Below the pieces are notes generated by a model, which was given only the letters and a program-made list of their open reading frames with translations, did no database searches and was not told the DNA's origin. This document shows, in pieces, positions 39,289 to 51,602 of a DNA stretch of 64,000 nt. The position numbers were made by a program, and so were the translations under genes. The stretch comes from Anaeramoeba flamelloides (taxonomy: Eukaryota > Metamonada > Anaeramoebidae). Numbering within the stretch: position 1 is the first letter of the stretch; the number at the start of each line of letters is the position of its first letter. The stretch covers positions 2,361,001-2,425,000 of the forward strand of contig JANTQA010000016.1 in NCBI GenBank assembly GCA_027625915.1, read 5' to 3'.

Positions 39289-39805
39289 CTATTTTAATAA
39301 TAAATACAATTTTTAAACATACATTTAATCAAATAACAATAAAAATAATAAAAAATAATAGGAAATTGATGTTGAATGTGAAGCTGTTAAAGGAACAGGA
39401 AGAGAACACGCTAAATGGTGCCCTGTTTGCACTGCATCATACCGAATGTTACCATCTATCAAATTAAAAAAACAATTAAGTCAAAAAAAATCAAAGAAAT
39501 TAGTAAAAACTTGTCCAATGAAAGTATTTGATATAGAAGATGGATTATTAGAAATTACAAATTCAAGAAAATGTACCATGTGTAGAGAATGCTTAAGAGG
39601 TGACTATGGTGTTGAATTAGGATTAGTAAAAAATGAATTTTATTTCTGGATCGAGTCCACAGGCATAATTCCACCCGAAGAGTTATTTCAGCAAGCACTT
39701 GAAATATTTAAAGAAAAATGTATTAACTTAAAAAATAATCTTCAAAATTTTACTAAAAAAAAAGAATTTAATGAAAATGAAGAAGAAGAAATAAATTTTG
39801 ATTAA
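34008..39805 (+). CDS. POLR1C: RPAC1/AC40, RNA polymerase I and III subunit (two exons)
   Basis: RPAC1 is the alpha-like assembly subunit shared by RNA polymerases I and III and dimerises with AC19. Exons 34008-34784 and 39362-39805 join in phase 0 (GTAATA donor, AATAG acceptor). The join restores NEGQ-EIDVECEAVKGTGREH, matching human PGQEIDLLMHCVKGIGKDH. The product is 406 aa (human 346). Visible parts are the dimerisation core ANAFRRILLSDIP (about 54-66), QDEVLAHRLGLIPINVDP (81-98), an extra acidic/lysine insert (about 115-205), NHRVLSSDLVWVPIGNQ, and ESTGIIPPEELFQQALEI near the end. Exon 2 also has C310-x19-C330-x2-C333-x2-C336, the spacing of the archaeal RpoD [4Fe-4S] site, plus WCPVC (C279, C282). 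The single intron is 4,577 nt. Confidence 0.93.
35311..36046. mobile_element. Near-perfect long hairpin element
   Basis: About 35345-35560 pairs with about 35715-35925 with only around four mismatches in more than 200 bp (for example GGATCTTATAGGTGGTTGAA and its complement). The outermost block CAAAATTTTTCATTCAGCTT is mirrored at 36027-36046, after about 100 bp of extra DNA in the right arm. The loop is about 150 bp. It is probably a young foldback or MITE-type element with an insertion in one arm. Confidence 0.8.
36345..37100. mobile_element. Inverted-repeat element enclosing a C-rich island
   Basis: Arms at about 36345-36475 and 36955-37100 are reverse complements. The best block is AAACCCTAGTGTTTATAGAT continuing to CCAGTTTAATGGTAAAAT, mirrored as ATTTTACCATTAAACTGG. 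The loop contains a strand-asymmetric, G-poor, ACC-rich stretch at about 36680-36905. Confidence 0.78.
39258..39288. repeat. TA microsatellite
   Basis: About fifteen AT units lie some 75 bp before the RPAC1 exon 2 acceptor. Confidence 0.9.
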
Positions 39806-40530
39806 AGAGGATCCTTAATTTTATTTTATTTTATCCAAACTCTTTTTTAAATGATAGATTATACAAATAATTATAAATTGATACTTTTAACTATTTTTTG
39901 ATTTTTTTTTTTTTATTTTTGAGATTTTCTTTTAGGGGATTCCGTTATCACTATATTTGTCTAAAGTTAAAATATTTTGTTGTAATCAGACATAAATATT
40001 TTTTATCATATCTGGTTCAAATGATCTAAAAATGTAGAACCAAAGTTCTCATTATTTTAAGAATTTTTCACTAATATCCATAATTGTTAGATGTGATTTT
40101 TTACAGTTTTTATATTTGAAAAATTACTTTTTAAATCATTCCAATTTTATTAATTACTTTAAAAATACAATTTTGAATCATCTTGGCTAAAAAAAAAAAT
40201 ATTGAAAAGATCGATTTTAAATTTAAACTCTTTATTATTGTAAATCTTTTTGGTATTTTTGAATTTAACACGTTTCAAATAGGAGTCTTGATGATTTATT
40301 TTATTTTCTTGAACTATTTTTTTTTTTGTGTTTTTTTTTTCTAATTTTGTTAAATTCTTTTTATATAATCTGATTAATCAAAATTTTCAAACTGATTTTT
40401 CTTGTTGTGAATTTTCCATCAAAGTTCTGATTGTTATAAAGCCAGAGGTAAGAAGAAAATATAAACAAAAAGGATAACATGAAAAATAAAAAAGATGAAA
40501 ATCAAAAAGTCAAAAAAAAATTTATTTAAA
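39806..40530. other. Convergent 3' region RPAC1 / RasGAP
   Basis: Tail-to-tail spacer of 725 bp with T-rich and A-rich tracts that probably include both polyadenylation regions. Nothing else is seen. Confidence 0.6.
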
Positions 40531-43500
40531 TTAATCTTGGATAATAATTTTCAAATTTTCAATTATTTTATTATCATTTGATAGCATTTCAAATAATTTC
40601 TTTTGGTAATTGGGGATTAACAGAAATTGATAGATTTTATTGAAATCGGAGTCTAATTGTTGATCTGAAACATAGAACTGTTCATGTACAAAGTCTGAAG
40701 ATTCTCTGTTCATGTCTAAATCGTCGATTGGGAGTGTATACACTGGCTCTGCTAGCTTGTTGCCATCACATACCAAGAGATTGCCATTACTATGCACGGA
40801 AATCAAAACGACTTGTTTATTGTTTTTTGTCCAGGCAACTATGACTGGCTCTGTAAGCTGTTCCATGAAGTCGATAACCCTTGAGGAATAATTTGAAACC
40901 AATTGGTCAAAGCATTTGAGGTAGGGCTCCTTGAATGAAGAATCGTTGGCAATGTTTTGAATAATTTTGGAAACAAAAATCAGTCCTCTTCGCACTGAAG
41001 GTGAGGGCTTTTTATGAGTGATGCCGAAATTGTCTGGGACCACAATTGAGGGGCAAATAAATCTTAAAAACAAAAACCCTGCGATCAGCAAATATTTGGA
41101 ATTGGGGAATTTTCCATTAGCCTTGCCCCATAGAATTGTTGAAAGGTCTCTCAGCACCAGGGGTATTAAGTGGATTGAGTCGAGAATGCGGTCCAAAACC
41201 AAGGTGGCATATTTTTCAACTCTTTTTTGGTTTTGTGATAGGCTTTCGTTTTCCTGTAAGCGGGCCTCCACCAATTCAAAGGACTCTTTCACTTGGAAAA
41301 TTTGCTCGATCACTGGCCCGATGACCCTTTTCAGATAATGGTGGCCAATTAAATTGCAATAATTCGATAGCAGCTTTGAGGAAAGATTCAGCCCACGGAA
41401 TAATGTATTCTCGTTTTTGGTGTTATTGATTTCATTTTCAATGGAGAGCGACAGCAGCACTTGATTGTCGTTGGTTATTTCAAATAAATGAATTAGGCAT
41501 TTGGAATAGTATTCAATGTCGCTCGTAGTGATTATTTGAATTATGCATTTGATCACAGTCAAATTATTATCCATCAAGAGGATTTCCTTTAATAGTGATT
41601 GCTTGTCCTTTGTTAATTTTTTGGTTATTTTATTGTTCTGTGTTTTCATTAATCGTGCGTGAGTATTGTCTTCGTAAAATGAAAGTCTTTCGAGGGGCGT
41701 CACTTTAATATAATCGCCTTTCATTATTTGCCAAGTTTTCTTATCCTTTTCGATCAGTGTGAAAGTGAGATCAGAGTCTTCGATAATTTTGCCCCACTCA
41801 TGATTTAAAAACCATAATTCGTCTTTATTATTGGGGTTTCGAATGTCCTTGGTCATGTATGCCCAGGGTTGTAAATCGTTCTCATTGTTGGCTAATTTGA
41901 GTTTTAATATGATTTGTAAACTTTTTATTTGCCATTTTTTTAACAGATCTAATTGCAAATTATTCTTTTTGACTAATTTTTCAATTTCAATTATTTTTTC
42001 GGTAAATTGTGTTGAGTTTTCATTATACAATTGAAACAATTCGGTGTTTTGTTTGTTTGATTTGGTTAATAAATCGATTTCCTTGTCCAAATAAAACAAT
42101 AGGCTATATAATTGATATTCTTTTTGATCTATTAATTTTTTTTTCAATGGCTGAAAAATTAAATCTTTAATGTTTTCGATCATTTTGAAATAATTAAACA
42201 ATTTTGAGAGATTGCCAATTGAAAATATATATTTCTTTTCGCTATCATTGTCTTTATCCTTTTCATTGTCTTTATCCTTTTCGTTATCGCTGTTTTGATT
42301 GCTGTTATTGTTATTGTTATTTATGTTATTACCACCACCACTATTATTGTTGGCAATTATGATTAAATTAAAGGCTTTTAAATCGTTTTCCTTAGAATTA
42401 TTATTATTATTTATAATTATTGTGGGGTATTTATTTTTATTAATTTTGTTATATTTAAATACATTATTCAAGTTTATTTTAATTATTGCGTCCCTTTTCC
42501 CCTCGTTATTATCATTATAAATATTAAATTTTAATCCTTCAATGACTAAATAGCACATTATCCATTTTGATCTTAATCCAGTTTTTTTTAAATAATAAAT
42601 ATTCTTCTCATAAAAAATTGGTAAAGAATTAAATTCTTTAAACAAATTTGAATTATTATGGAAGGTGTTATTTTTCTGATTAAATTTATTAAGATTCTTA
42701 TTATTAGGATTATTATTGGCATCTAAAATGATATTAAACGATTGGTCATTTAAATTGTTTAAATTAAAAAAATAAGCGTCCGATTTCAAGATCAGATATT
42801 CCTTCTTATTTGTTATCCCAACAAAGTAATTATTTAGGTTATCAACTGTGATCTTTTTGATTGTCGCCCAGCTATTTTTAGGGTAAGGTGCTATATTGTA
42901 ATTAGCAATCTTTTGATATGCTTCGTTCTTCGTATGGATGAAGGCTACTTGGTTGATCTTATCTTTTTTAAATTTCAAATAGGCAATTTTCAATAAAATC
43001 CGTTTTTCCCAGATTATTAAATTATGTAATTTGTTGTTCAAATTTTCAACTGTTTCCTGTATATGAGACGTGGTGCTGTATCCGTCGAGCCCCATAAAAT
43101 CTTCTAATAATAATTTGTTTGATTTTATTTCCCTTTTTGTACTTTGAATCAAATTTGCAATCGATTCGTAAAAGGATTGTAATTTTATTAATAATAAAAT
43201 GGTTTCTTTATTGCCCATGATTGGAGAAAAGAAGTTTAAAAAGTTTCTAATACTGTTCAGTTGTATCATCCATTGCTTTAATTGATGGTCGGTTTTGATA
43301 TAAAAGTAATAATTTTTATCATTTGTTAATTGCAAAATTAGTTGTCGTGATTCCTTTGGGTGGATCCCAATTTTGGTTAGTTTGAGGTCTCTTAAATCAT
43401 AGATTTTTATTGGCCGTTCATTGTCTATTGTTTGGTAAATAAATAAAATCCATCCAACTAAAACTGCTGTTTGGTTTTTCAATTTGGGCTTGAGTGATAA

Positions 43501-45192
43501 ATTATCTGTAAAGTAAATTGGAAAGTTTAATAAATTGAACGGCTCCTCTTTAAATCTCTGGGTGCATATATTGCTGATCTCCAGTGCCTTATTTAATTCT
43601 AAATTGTTTAAATTGAGGTTAGTATACCAATCCAATTTGGCAACCAAGTGATCATTGATCAAATCTTCATTATTAATAAAATTGGTTTCCTTTTCAATTT
43701 CGGCTTCTTGGTGATCATAATCCTTTGTGCCTTCGTTGGAACTTTGGCTTTTGCTTTTTTTGGATTGGGATTGTCCATTCTTCCCCGTTATCTCTTGGCC
43801 CTTCTGCTTCCCTGCAAAGCCCTTATCATTATTTTTTTTACTACTAATGAAATTCTCAAAATTAACTTTATTGATATCCGAGGTATTGAATTCAAACATT
43901 AGTTTTAATTTTTCAGGGTGAGCTATTTGGATCCATTCCGATTCAATTTTTTTGATTTCCATATTTTGATCATATACCTCGCAGATGGTTCCAATGGCCT
44001 TGTGTAATAAAAAGAAATCGTTTTTTTGCCCCTGTAAATCAGATTTGTTCCGAGATATGATATCCCGTGATAACCAAACCCTTTTCCTATTGTCCTGTAT
44101 CAATTGGGTGTTATTTGTAAAATCGTTTATATAGAAGTCCCTTTTAAATAATAATTTTAATCTACAAAATCTTGATAGAAGATAGTCTCTCCAATTTTTT
44201 AAAATAGATAATTCGTTCTTGATTAGCCCGACCTTTCTATGCACATCCTTCCCCGTTGTTGACCTTTGGAGCTTCATTTTATTGAATTTATTTAAAAATG
44301 ATAATTGGTTTATATAGCTTTTTTGTAGCCATTCAATTAATTTAAAATAATCGTTTTTAATGTCTTTTAAGTTCTGTTTGTTCAGCGGCTGCTTAATTTT
44401 GATAATTGTTCTAATGATTTTAAATGCATTAATCCAATATTTCAAATCCTTGTTCGAATTTACAACAAATCTTAATTCTGATTCGCCGCACATTATGATG
44501 AACCCAAAAAACTTGTTATTCAAATCAAAAAACTGTTCGGCGGAATTTAAATTATGGAGATCGATTTTAAATTCAATACTATTTTTTTTATAAATTATCA
44601 AATTCCAATTTTCAATGTATAAGATCCTTTTGCTCCATTTATTGGATCCAATTTTATTTTCGGTTTTGGCATCCGTTTGCAAAAAGCAAGGTAAATAATT
44701 CATAATGCAATTGTTTCGAATAATGTTATTATCAAAGCTATTTAGTCTCTTGGAATAATCGATTTTCATTTTTAATTGGTAAACGAAAAATTGGTTTTCG
44801 TCCTCCCCTTTGATTTTCCTTTCTGCCTTTGATGGGGTGACTAATTCGACATTTCTTGCAAAAACATCGCCAGTTTTACCATTTAATTTTGCCTGTAAAA
44901 TACCTGCTACTGGTTTTCTTATAACAGTTAACCATTCGTTTTTTTGATAATTTAATTCCTTGAGATTGTTAGATTGGTAATCCTTTAAACAGAATGCTCG
45001 CATTTGGAAATCGTTCTCGTCCTCAATGTTTAACCTTGCTAATTTACTAAATAATTTTTTCCTCCATGATATTAAATTTGAATTGCGCTTTTTGATTTCT
45101 CTCAAATCGTTATTTAAATTATTCCTATTATTGTTATTAAAATTTTTATTTTTTTTCATATTTAAAAAATTCATATTATTATTTGTTTTTTG

Positions 45193-45225
<33 letters not shown>

Positions 45226-48200
45226 TATTTTCATTTTCTTTGTGGTAATTGAAATCTGTTCGTTAATCCAATTGATTAAATTGAGAAATTTTTTTTTTCG
45301 CTTGTTTAAATCTTCTCTAATTGTGGCAGGCTTTGTTAATTCTTGAAATAATTTGCAAATATTAAAAACATAAAACCATTTAATAATAATTTCAGTGTTT
45401 TCCGCTTGGAAAGTGTGCGAAAACCCGCCTTTTGTTTTAATTTTAAAGTGGTTATTTTTTTTTTTATTCTTTACAAAGTCATAATAAATAACATTCCTGA
45501 AATCAATGGCGCCAAATGGTTGAATGTTTTTTTCATTGTTATAAAACCCAAAATACCAAGACTTTAATCGGAAATATTTTTTTTGTGTTTTTTTACCATT
45601 TAATAATTTTAACCTGCCCTCAAATTTTATTGGGAATGATTTTCCTAATTTTTCTTCAAATTCAATTTCTTGGTATAATTCAATATAATTGCTTTCTAAT
45701 TGTTCTTCCATATTTCTAATGTTTTCGTTTAATTTTTGTATTTTGTTTTTATTTTTATCATTATTATCAACAGAAGACGAAATGTTATTATTGACTTTTT
45801 TTTCTTTATTTTTCTTTATAATGTTCAGAGATCGGCTTCTTTGATAATTAGAATCCCGGTAAAAATTGGGTATGTTGTTTTTATCCGTGTTGTCCTTATT
45901 TCCATTATTAATAAGCTTGTAATTATTGTTGGTATTATTGTCCAATGCTTTATCATGATTATTTTGATTATTGGTTCCCGTGTTTCTGTTGTTGCTCCTG
46001 CTGCTGTTGCTGCTGCTGTTCTTATCATTATTGTTATTGTTGTTGTACATTTCAAAAATTAATTCTTTTTTTGGTAAATTGATTATTTTTAGTTTATTCC
46101 TTAAGGCCAAGCCAATTTCGTTGCCAGTTTCCACTCTCAAATATAATTCATCAACTTCATTCATCAATATAAATAGTTGGTTTTTTTGAAAGGTTAATTC
46201 CTCATTTACTAGGGTATTATCGTGGTTTTCAATGGAATAGGCAACCTCCGAATCATTTAAATTGGGGAAATTCAATAGCGCCAGGATCCCAAGTAATTTT
46301 TTTTCAATTTTTTCCAAATTAATATAATTTTGTTTTAATAATATAATTTTTTGATATAAAAAAAAATAAGGTAAATAATGTGAAATGATTTCCTTTTTTT
46401 TATATTTGAAAATAATTTGTTCTTTTTCATATTTTTTATTTTGATTCTCAAGGCTCCTTTTTTCTAATAATAATTTTTTGATCTTGTTTGTTACTTTTTC
46501 CATTTTGTCTTGTACGAAGTTAATTAATTGATTTATTGAGTTTTTTTTTTCATCTATTTCTTCATTTTTGATTTTCTTTCCAATGTTGTTAATATTGATA
46601 CACAATCCAATGGTATCGTACCATTGATGAAATATGTTTGCATTTTCTGCTGATAAAATAAGCGGGGTAGTGCCATTGTCTATTTGGAAGGTGAATTCTT
46701 TATTTAACTTTACAGAAACGTCTGTGATATTGGAAATGTCTTCAAAGGGGATAATTAGATTTGGTATCAAATAATCAGTATTTGAATAAATTAACAATTG
46801 TGAGCCAACGATTGATAAAAATCTTTTTTTCCATTTTTTATTTTTCAATTGCATGTTTAAATTTCCCTTGTACGTTAGATCCAGTGATTGTAAATATGTC
46901 GGGTAAGTTAAAGATAAATTGAGATAATCTTGTAAAAATAATTCAATATTACTATGATTGGTCGTTGTGCTGTTGTGTGTCTTCAATTTGCTGTTTAATT
47001 CCTTTTGTGCGATCCCGTTCGGTAGGATAAGTAATTCGCAGTTCTCACTGTCAAACCAACCTGCCTTACCGTCGAGTTCGCCAAGCCACCATTCGCCGCA
47101 GTGCGCCTCAATTACCGTTATTAAGTCATGTTTTTTCAACGTCAATTCTGTTTTGATGCACGCCTTATATTCTTTGATCACATGAAGTTTGATTCGATAA
47201 TCGCCGGATTTTAAAATTAATAAATACAGTTTTAACAAAATAATGTCTTCCCAGTGATCAAGCGATCCGAGAAAATTGGTAAACGTTTCACATTTGGCTT
47301 CGATAAATTTTAGTTCTGTGTTTTTTATTCGTTTGCCCAAGATTTCTAATTGGTATGCTTCCCTTTGTGCTTCTAAGACTGCTTTATATTCTTCGCAATA
47401 ATTTAATAATAGTTTATATAATTCTTCTGTTTCTTCTTCGGTGTCAACAGTCCTGCCAACAATTTTCAAAAATAATTGACAGTGCTCGATTTGTGATTTC
47501 CAGTCATCAAAGTCTTTATTATTCGAGATCTGAAAGACCATTTTGTTCGTTTCGGCATTTGGGGTGTTTGAATTATTACTGTTGTTATTGGAGCCTTGGT
47601 AAAGAAGAATAAAATAATTTTCATTTTGCCTTTGTTTGTCTTTCTCTTTTTTGGGATTATTTTCAATCTCTTGAATGCTAATAATGCTGTTGACTTTGAT
47701 CTCAATCACCTGGCTATTTGAATTTTGTTTGGGATCTTTCTTATATAGCCTGATCGTGTTTGAATTCAAAATGCAATACTTTTCCTCCCATTTGCCTGAT
47801 TTGACACTTATGTTAAGATACCCCTCTTTGTAGCATGGGATCAGTGGTAGCCGACTTAATGGCACTATTGTTCTTTCGCGGATCGTCTTTTGGTTTCGGT
47901 TATGGGTTTGCTTTGTTCTTCGAATATTCCTGGAATAGCCTAAATTTGATCGTTTCTTTGTTAAATTCAGAAGATTTGTTAATTGGCCCTGGATACGAAT
48001 TGAATTGACCTTAAAGGAATTTAAGTGCCCCGTTCTTTGCCGAAAGGTTTTTTGAGTTAAGCTCGTTATAGAGTCTTCTGCAAAAGTATAACTTTCTTTT
48101 TTTTTTTTGTTTGTTTGTTTGATAGTTTGAGAGTTTGTTTTTGTTTGTTAGTGTTTGTTTTGTTTGTTAATTTGAGATTTTGGGGTTAATGATTGTGTTT

Positions 48201-49431
48201 GAGTGAAGATAAATCTAGATGTTAAAAGTAAATTTTGAGAACCGAAATATTGACAAACACAAAAATTAAACTACTTGTATTTGAATTTTAAATGGGAAAA
48301 ATTTTCACTTCATTTTCAATTTCCTTTTTCAAAAAAAGAACGCAAACCACAAATTACGACCTACTTCTTTGGGGAACTCTGGTTGAAAAAAGAAAAATCT
48401 GGAAAAGAACGTGAAAATTTTTTCCCATTATTAATACAAATACCAGTAGTCTAAATTAAAAAAAAAAATTAGAGTGATTCACAAAAGGGAAACCGATGGT
48501 TTAGCAAATGAAAAGAAAACAAATTTGAATAATTCTTGTCACGGACAATGAATTTAAAAGATTTTGGGGATTACTTGTTTCTCCATCAAGTCATAATATC
48601 TCAATAAAAGTAAAAATATGTTTCGTTTTGTGTAAAAACTTTTTTAAAATTATTTGCCAAAGAGAATTTTTTTTCAATTAAAATAACAAATACATTTTGT
48701 GAGTTCGAGTAGTGGCAACTTTGTTTTTTTTTGAAGACATGACGATTGAAGGAGTTTATAAAAAGAAAAATTGAAAACAAATATTGACAAAAAAGTTCAA
48801 AATTCATTTCTGGTACAGTCCCAACCATTAATTGATCAAACCAATTGTGGTGAACTGAATTGTACCTTTTTAAAAAATCCAGTTCATCCTGGTTTTCAGA
48901 GAAATATTTATTGAATAAAGAAAGTGTTTATTTTACAAAAATTTTTTGTAATGTACAAATCATATTTTTCAGAAAAGTGAGTTTGGTTTTGTCTTGTCTC
49001 TCAAGCAGGAAAACTAGTAGTGTATTCTGAGATCTGGTTCTTTTGTTGTTTCATGTCACAACAGATCCAAAAGGAATCAATTATTTTTTATTTTTGTTTT
49101 GGTTCCTTGTTTTTTTGGCATTAGTTAGAATTTTCGTTTAGTTTAGATGTGGTTGGTGTGGTGGGTTAGTGTGGTTTTCTTTTGTTTACCAAACAGTTGT
49201 TTTGTTTTTTGTGGAAAGGAAAAAGTAGATTTGCAAATTCAATCATTTGTCAGTGAAAAAAAAAAAATATTTACTTGGGAACAGCCCTTCTTCACCACTA
49301 TTTACATTCTTTCCATAGAACCAATCTAAGTCCCCTATTTCTAAATTTTCTACTTTAATTACATCACCTAATTGAAAGCTAATGAACTCTGGTTGTTTGC
49401 TATAAAAATCAAATTTCCCAATAAATTCCAT
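40531..49431 (-). CDS. Giant RasGAP with SH3 and six PH-helix-SH3 modules (two exons)
   Basis: A Ras GTPase-activating protein predicted to switch off Ras-family GTPases at membranes. Exon 1 (49431-49275) encodes an SH3 domain (FDFYSKQPEFISFQLGDVIK, then DWFYGKNVNSGEEGLFP). Exon 2 (48077-40531) joins in phase 1 (GTAAAT donor, GCAG acceptor), giving 2,567 aa. Exon 2 repeats one module six times: PH, helical segment often ending W-x-x-x-hh-x-K-L, SH3-like. PH domains lie at about 133-258, 451-545, 866-965, 1178-1276, 1569-1668 and 1870-2023. SH3-like segments lie at about 350-404, 662-719, 1075-1133, 1365-1443, 1761-1823 and 2121-2183; the last three are degenerate. The RasGAP domain (about 2208-2463) keeps the arginine finger R2280 in TLFRG and the FLFLRFICPSIVVP motif (R2391). 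Poly-Asn linkers at 730-860 and about 1004-1040 are low complexity. The first in-frame ATG of the SH3 exon is taken as start; the intron is 1,197 nt. Confidence 0.9.
48078..49274 (-). other. RasGAP intron (1.2 kb)
   Basis: The phase-1 intron runs from GTAAAT to TTTTGCAG. The contents are A/T-rich with no recognisable element. A tiny extra exon inside cannot be excluded. Confidence 0.6.
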
Positions 49432-50437
49432 CAAAAAAAAAAAAAAGAATAAAAAATGTTTACTTATTTGGAAAGTTATTATTTTAATTTTAGGATTGTT
49501 TGTCAATCGTTTTGGCTTTAAAATCTTTTTTTGGTTCTTTTCTTCAAAGGATAATCGTCAATCATTACCTTTTAAAAAAATATTTATGGATTTCTAAAAT
49601 ATTTAATCCAAATTTAGGTAGATCTGGCATTTTTGTTCTGATAGGACTATTTGAACAAAAACAATCACCTACTTTAAGAAAAGTATTTAAGGAAAAAGGT
49701 CAACTTTCCAATTATTAAAAATTTTAAAAAGCCAAACCTCACTGATTAAAAATTATTACAGTTATATTCGACTTAAATCTCTGAAATAAAAAAATTATTA
49801 ATTGCCCTGTATGTGAAAAGAATAAAGTGTATCAGAGTGGAACCTTTAAATTTTTTTTTTTTTTGAGAATTTTTTTTTAATTACATTTGTAGTTTTTTCA
49901 AAGGAGTCAAGTTATTTTTACAAATTTGGAGTGAAATAGCTTAACTGAAACTCCATAATTCAAATTATTTCTTCAACCAAGTACATTAATTTTTTAAAAA
50001 ATATGGGTTTGTTCGATATCCTAGTATAATATATTATATTACCAATCAAAAAATTGAAATGTAAAAAAATGAGAAAATTGATCAGAAAAAAATAAATAAA
50101 ATCATTTATTTATTTCTTGATCTTAACTGTAATATTTGAAACAATGGCTTATTCTTTACTTGTTTTAATTTTTAATTGTTGATGGAAAAACTTTTGTTTT
50201 GAAAATTGTTGAGAAACAAATTACTTTTTATTTCAAAAGAATTCTCAAAATGAATTTAAAAATCCCATTTTCATTTTTTGTCTTATACAAGTTTTGTCTC
50301 AGAAAATGGGATATTGTTTGGATTTTTCTTGAGACCATACGTTTATTATGAAGTTTTCGTTTGATTTTAAGATTCTTATTAATTTTTGATTTAGGAAGTA
50401 AGTATAATTTACTATTTTGAAAAATTTTAAATGGGTG

Positions 50438-51602
50438 AACCTTACTGAAAAATATTTTTTGAGTGCCACTAGATATTGAAACTTTGAAACCAAAGAGTCA
50501 TTAGATGTTCTATTCGTGAAAAGAAAAATTACCCAAAGTAATTCAGAGTTGAATCTTTAATTTTTCCAATTTTTTTGAGCATTTTTTTTGATTCGATTTT
50601 TGGTTCTTATTAAATTAGGTTTTGGATCTAGAAATGTGTTTTTAACGAACGAGTGAAATTAATCAAACAGTAAACCAAAAAAATATACCTGAAAAGGTGT
50701 GTATTTGAAACTAATAATTTTTTTTCAGAAGACCAAAAACCAAAGATCACCTTTTCCAATAAATCTGTTGAAATCAAGAATGAAAATAAAAAAAAATGAT
50801 GAAAGCCTATTTTCGAAGATTTGTATTCTTTATCTTCTTAATTTGTGTGAATCCAACTAATTTATTAGCTTCAATGTCAACCCCATTATTATTATTGGAC
50901 AAAACATGTTTTTACAGATTTGCTTTAAAAATTCTTTTTTCAAATATCTTTATCAAACAATATCCAAATAAAGGGTAATATTTCAAAAATCAAAATAAAG
51001 GGGTTGAATTCTTGGAATCAAAAAACAGTTACAAAAAGATTCAACCCAAAATAAAAGAAAAATTTTGAAAAAAATTCAAATCATAGATTCAGAATTATTT
51101 TTAGTTCTTAATTTAATCGAAAATAAAGAATTATCAAATCAAACGAATTCTTCCAATAAAGCTTAATTTCTGAAGAGGAACTAAAAAAAAAATGTATTTT
51201 CTGAACCAAATGAAGAATTAGATGAATCAAATGAAAATAGGAAATTAATTCATTATATAAATTCTTCAGAAATAATAATCAATTTGTTTCTCAAAAATTT
51301 CACAAACAAAAATATTTCCTTGAAGAATTAAAAATATAATCAAATTAAGAAGAAGTATTGTATTAACTGTTATAGATAAGATCAAGAAATAAATGATTTG
51401 TATTTATTTTTTTTTGATGAATCTTTTTCATTTCTTTGAATACCATTTTTTAGTTAGTATGAAAAAATATTATACTAAGATATATTCCAATTCCAAATTT
51501 ATAAAAATATCAATATAATTTGTTAAAAGAAACAATTTGAAGCATTCAGTTTCGCATAAATGCTGGTACTCAATATTTGAAAAATGTACTTACTCCCTTA
51601 AA
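50438..51602 (+). mobile_element. 1.2 kb dispersed DNA element, copy B
   Basis: Same orientation and length as copy A at 4334-5508. It starts CTTACTGAAAAATATTTTTT then GAGTGCCACTAGATATTG, and ends TGCTGGTACTCAATATTTG then ACTCCCTTAAATT. The small frames inside differ from those in copy A, so the element does not appear to encode a conserved protein. Confidence 0.75.

Larger units (their letters stand above)
34785..39361 (+). other. RPAC1 intron (4.6 kb) with hairpin elements
   Basis: The intron contains a near-perfect long hairpin (35311-36046), a second inverted-repeat element (36345-37100) and a TA microsatellite near its 3' end. At 37420-37580 there is a GC-richer patch that reads as an open frame (PGVILVNSNKYADYKSRLV and on) with a 14 bp stem. 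It looks like a scrap of inserted coding DNA, but I cannot identify it. The rest is plain A/T-rich sequence. Confidence 0.8.

Noticed and set aside
48571-48600. Possible MEKQ mini-exon before a GTAATC donor in the RasGAP intron
   Set aside because: Its phase does not fit the exon 2 acceptor, whereas the SH3 exon fits exactly.
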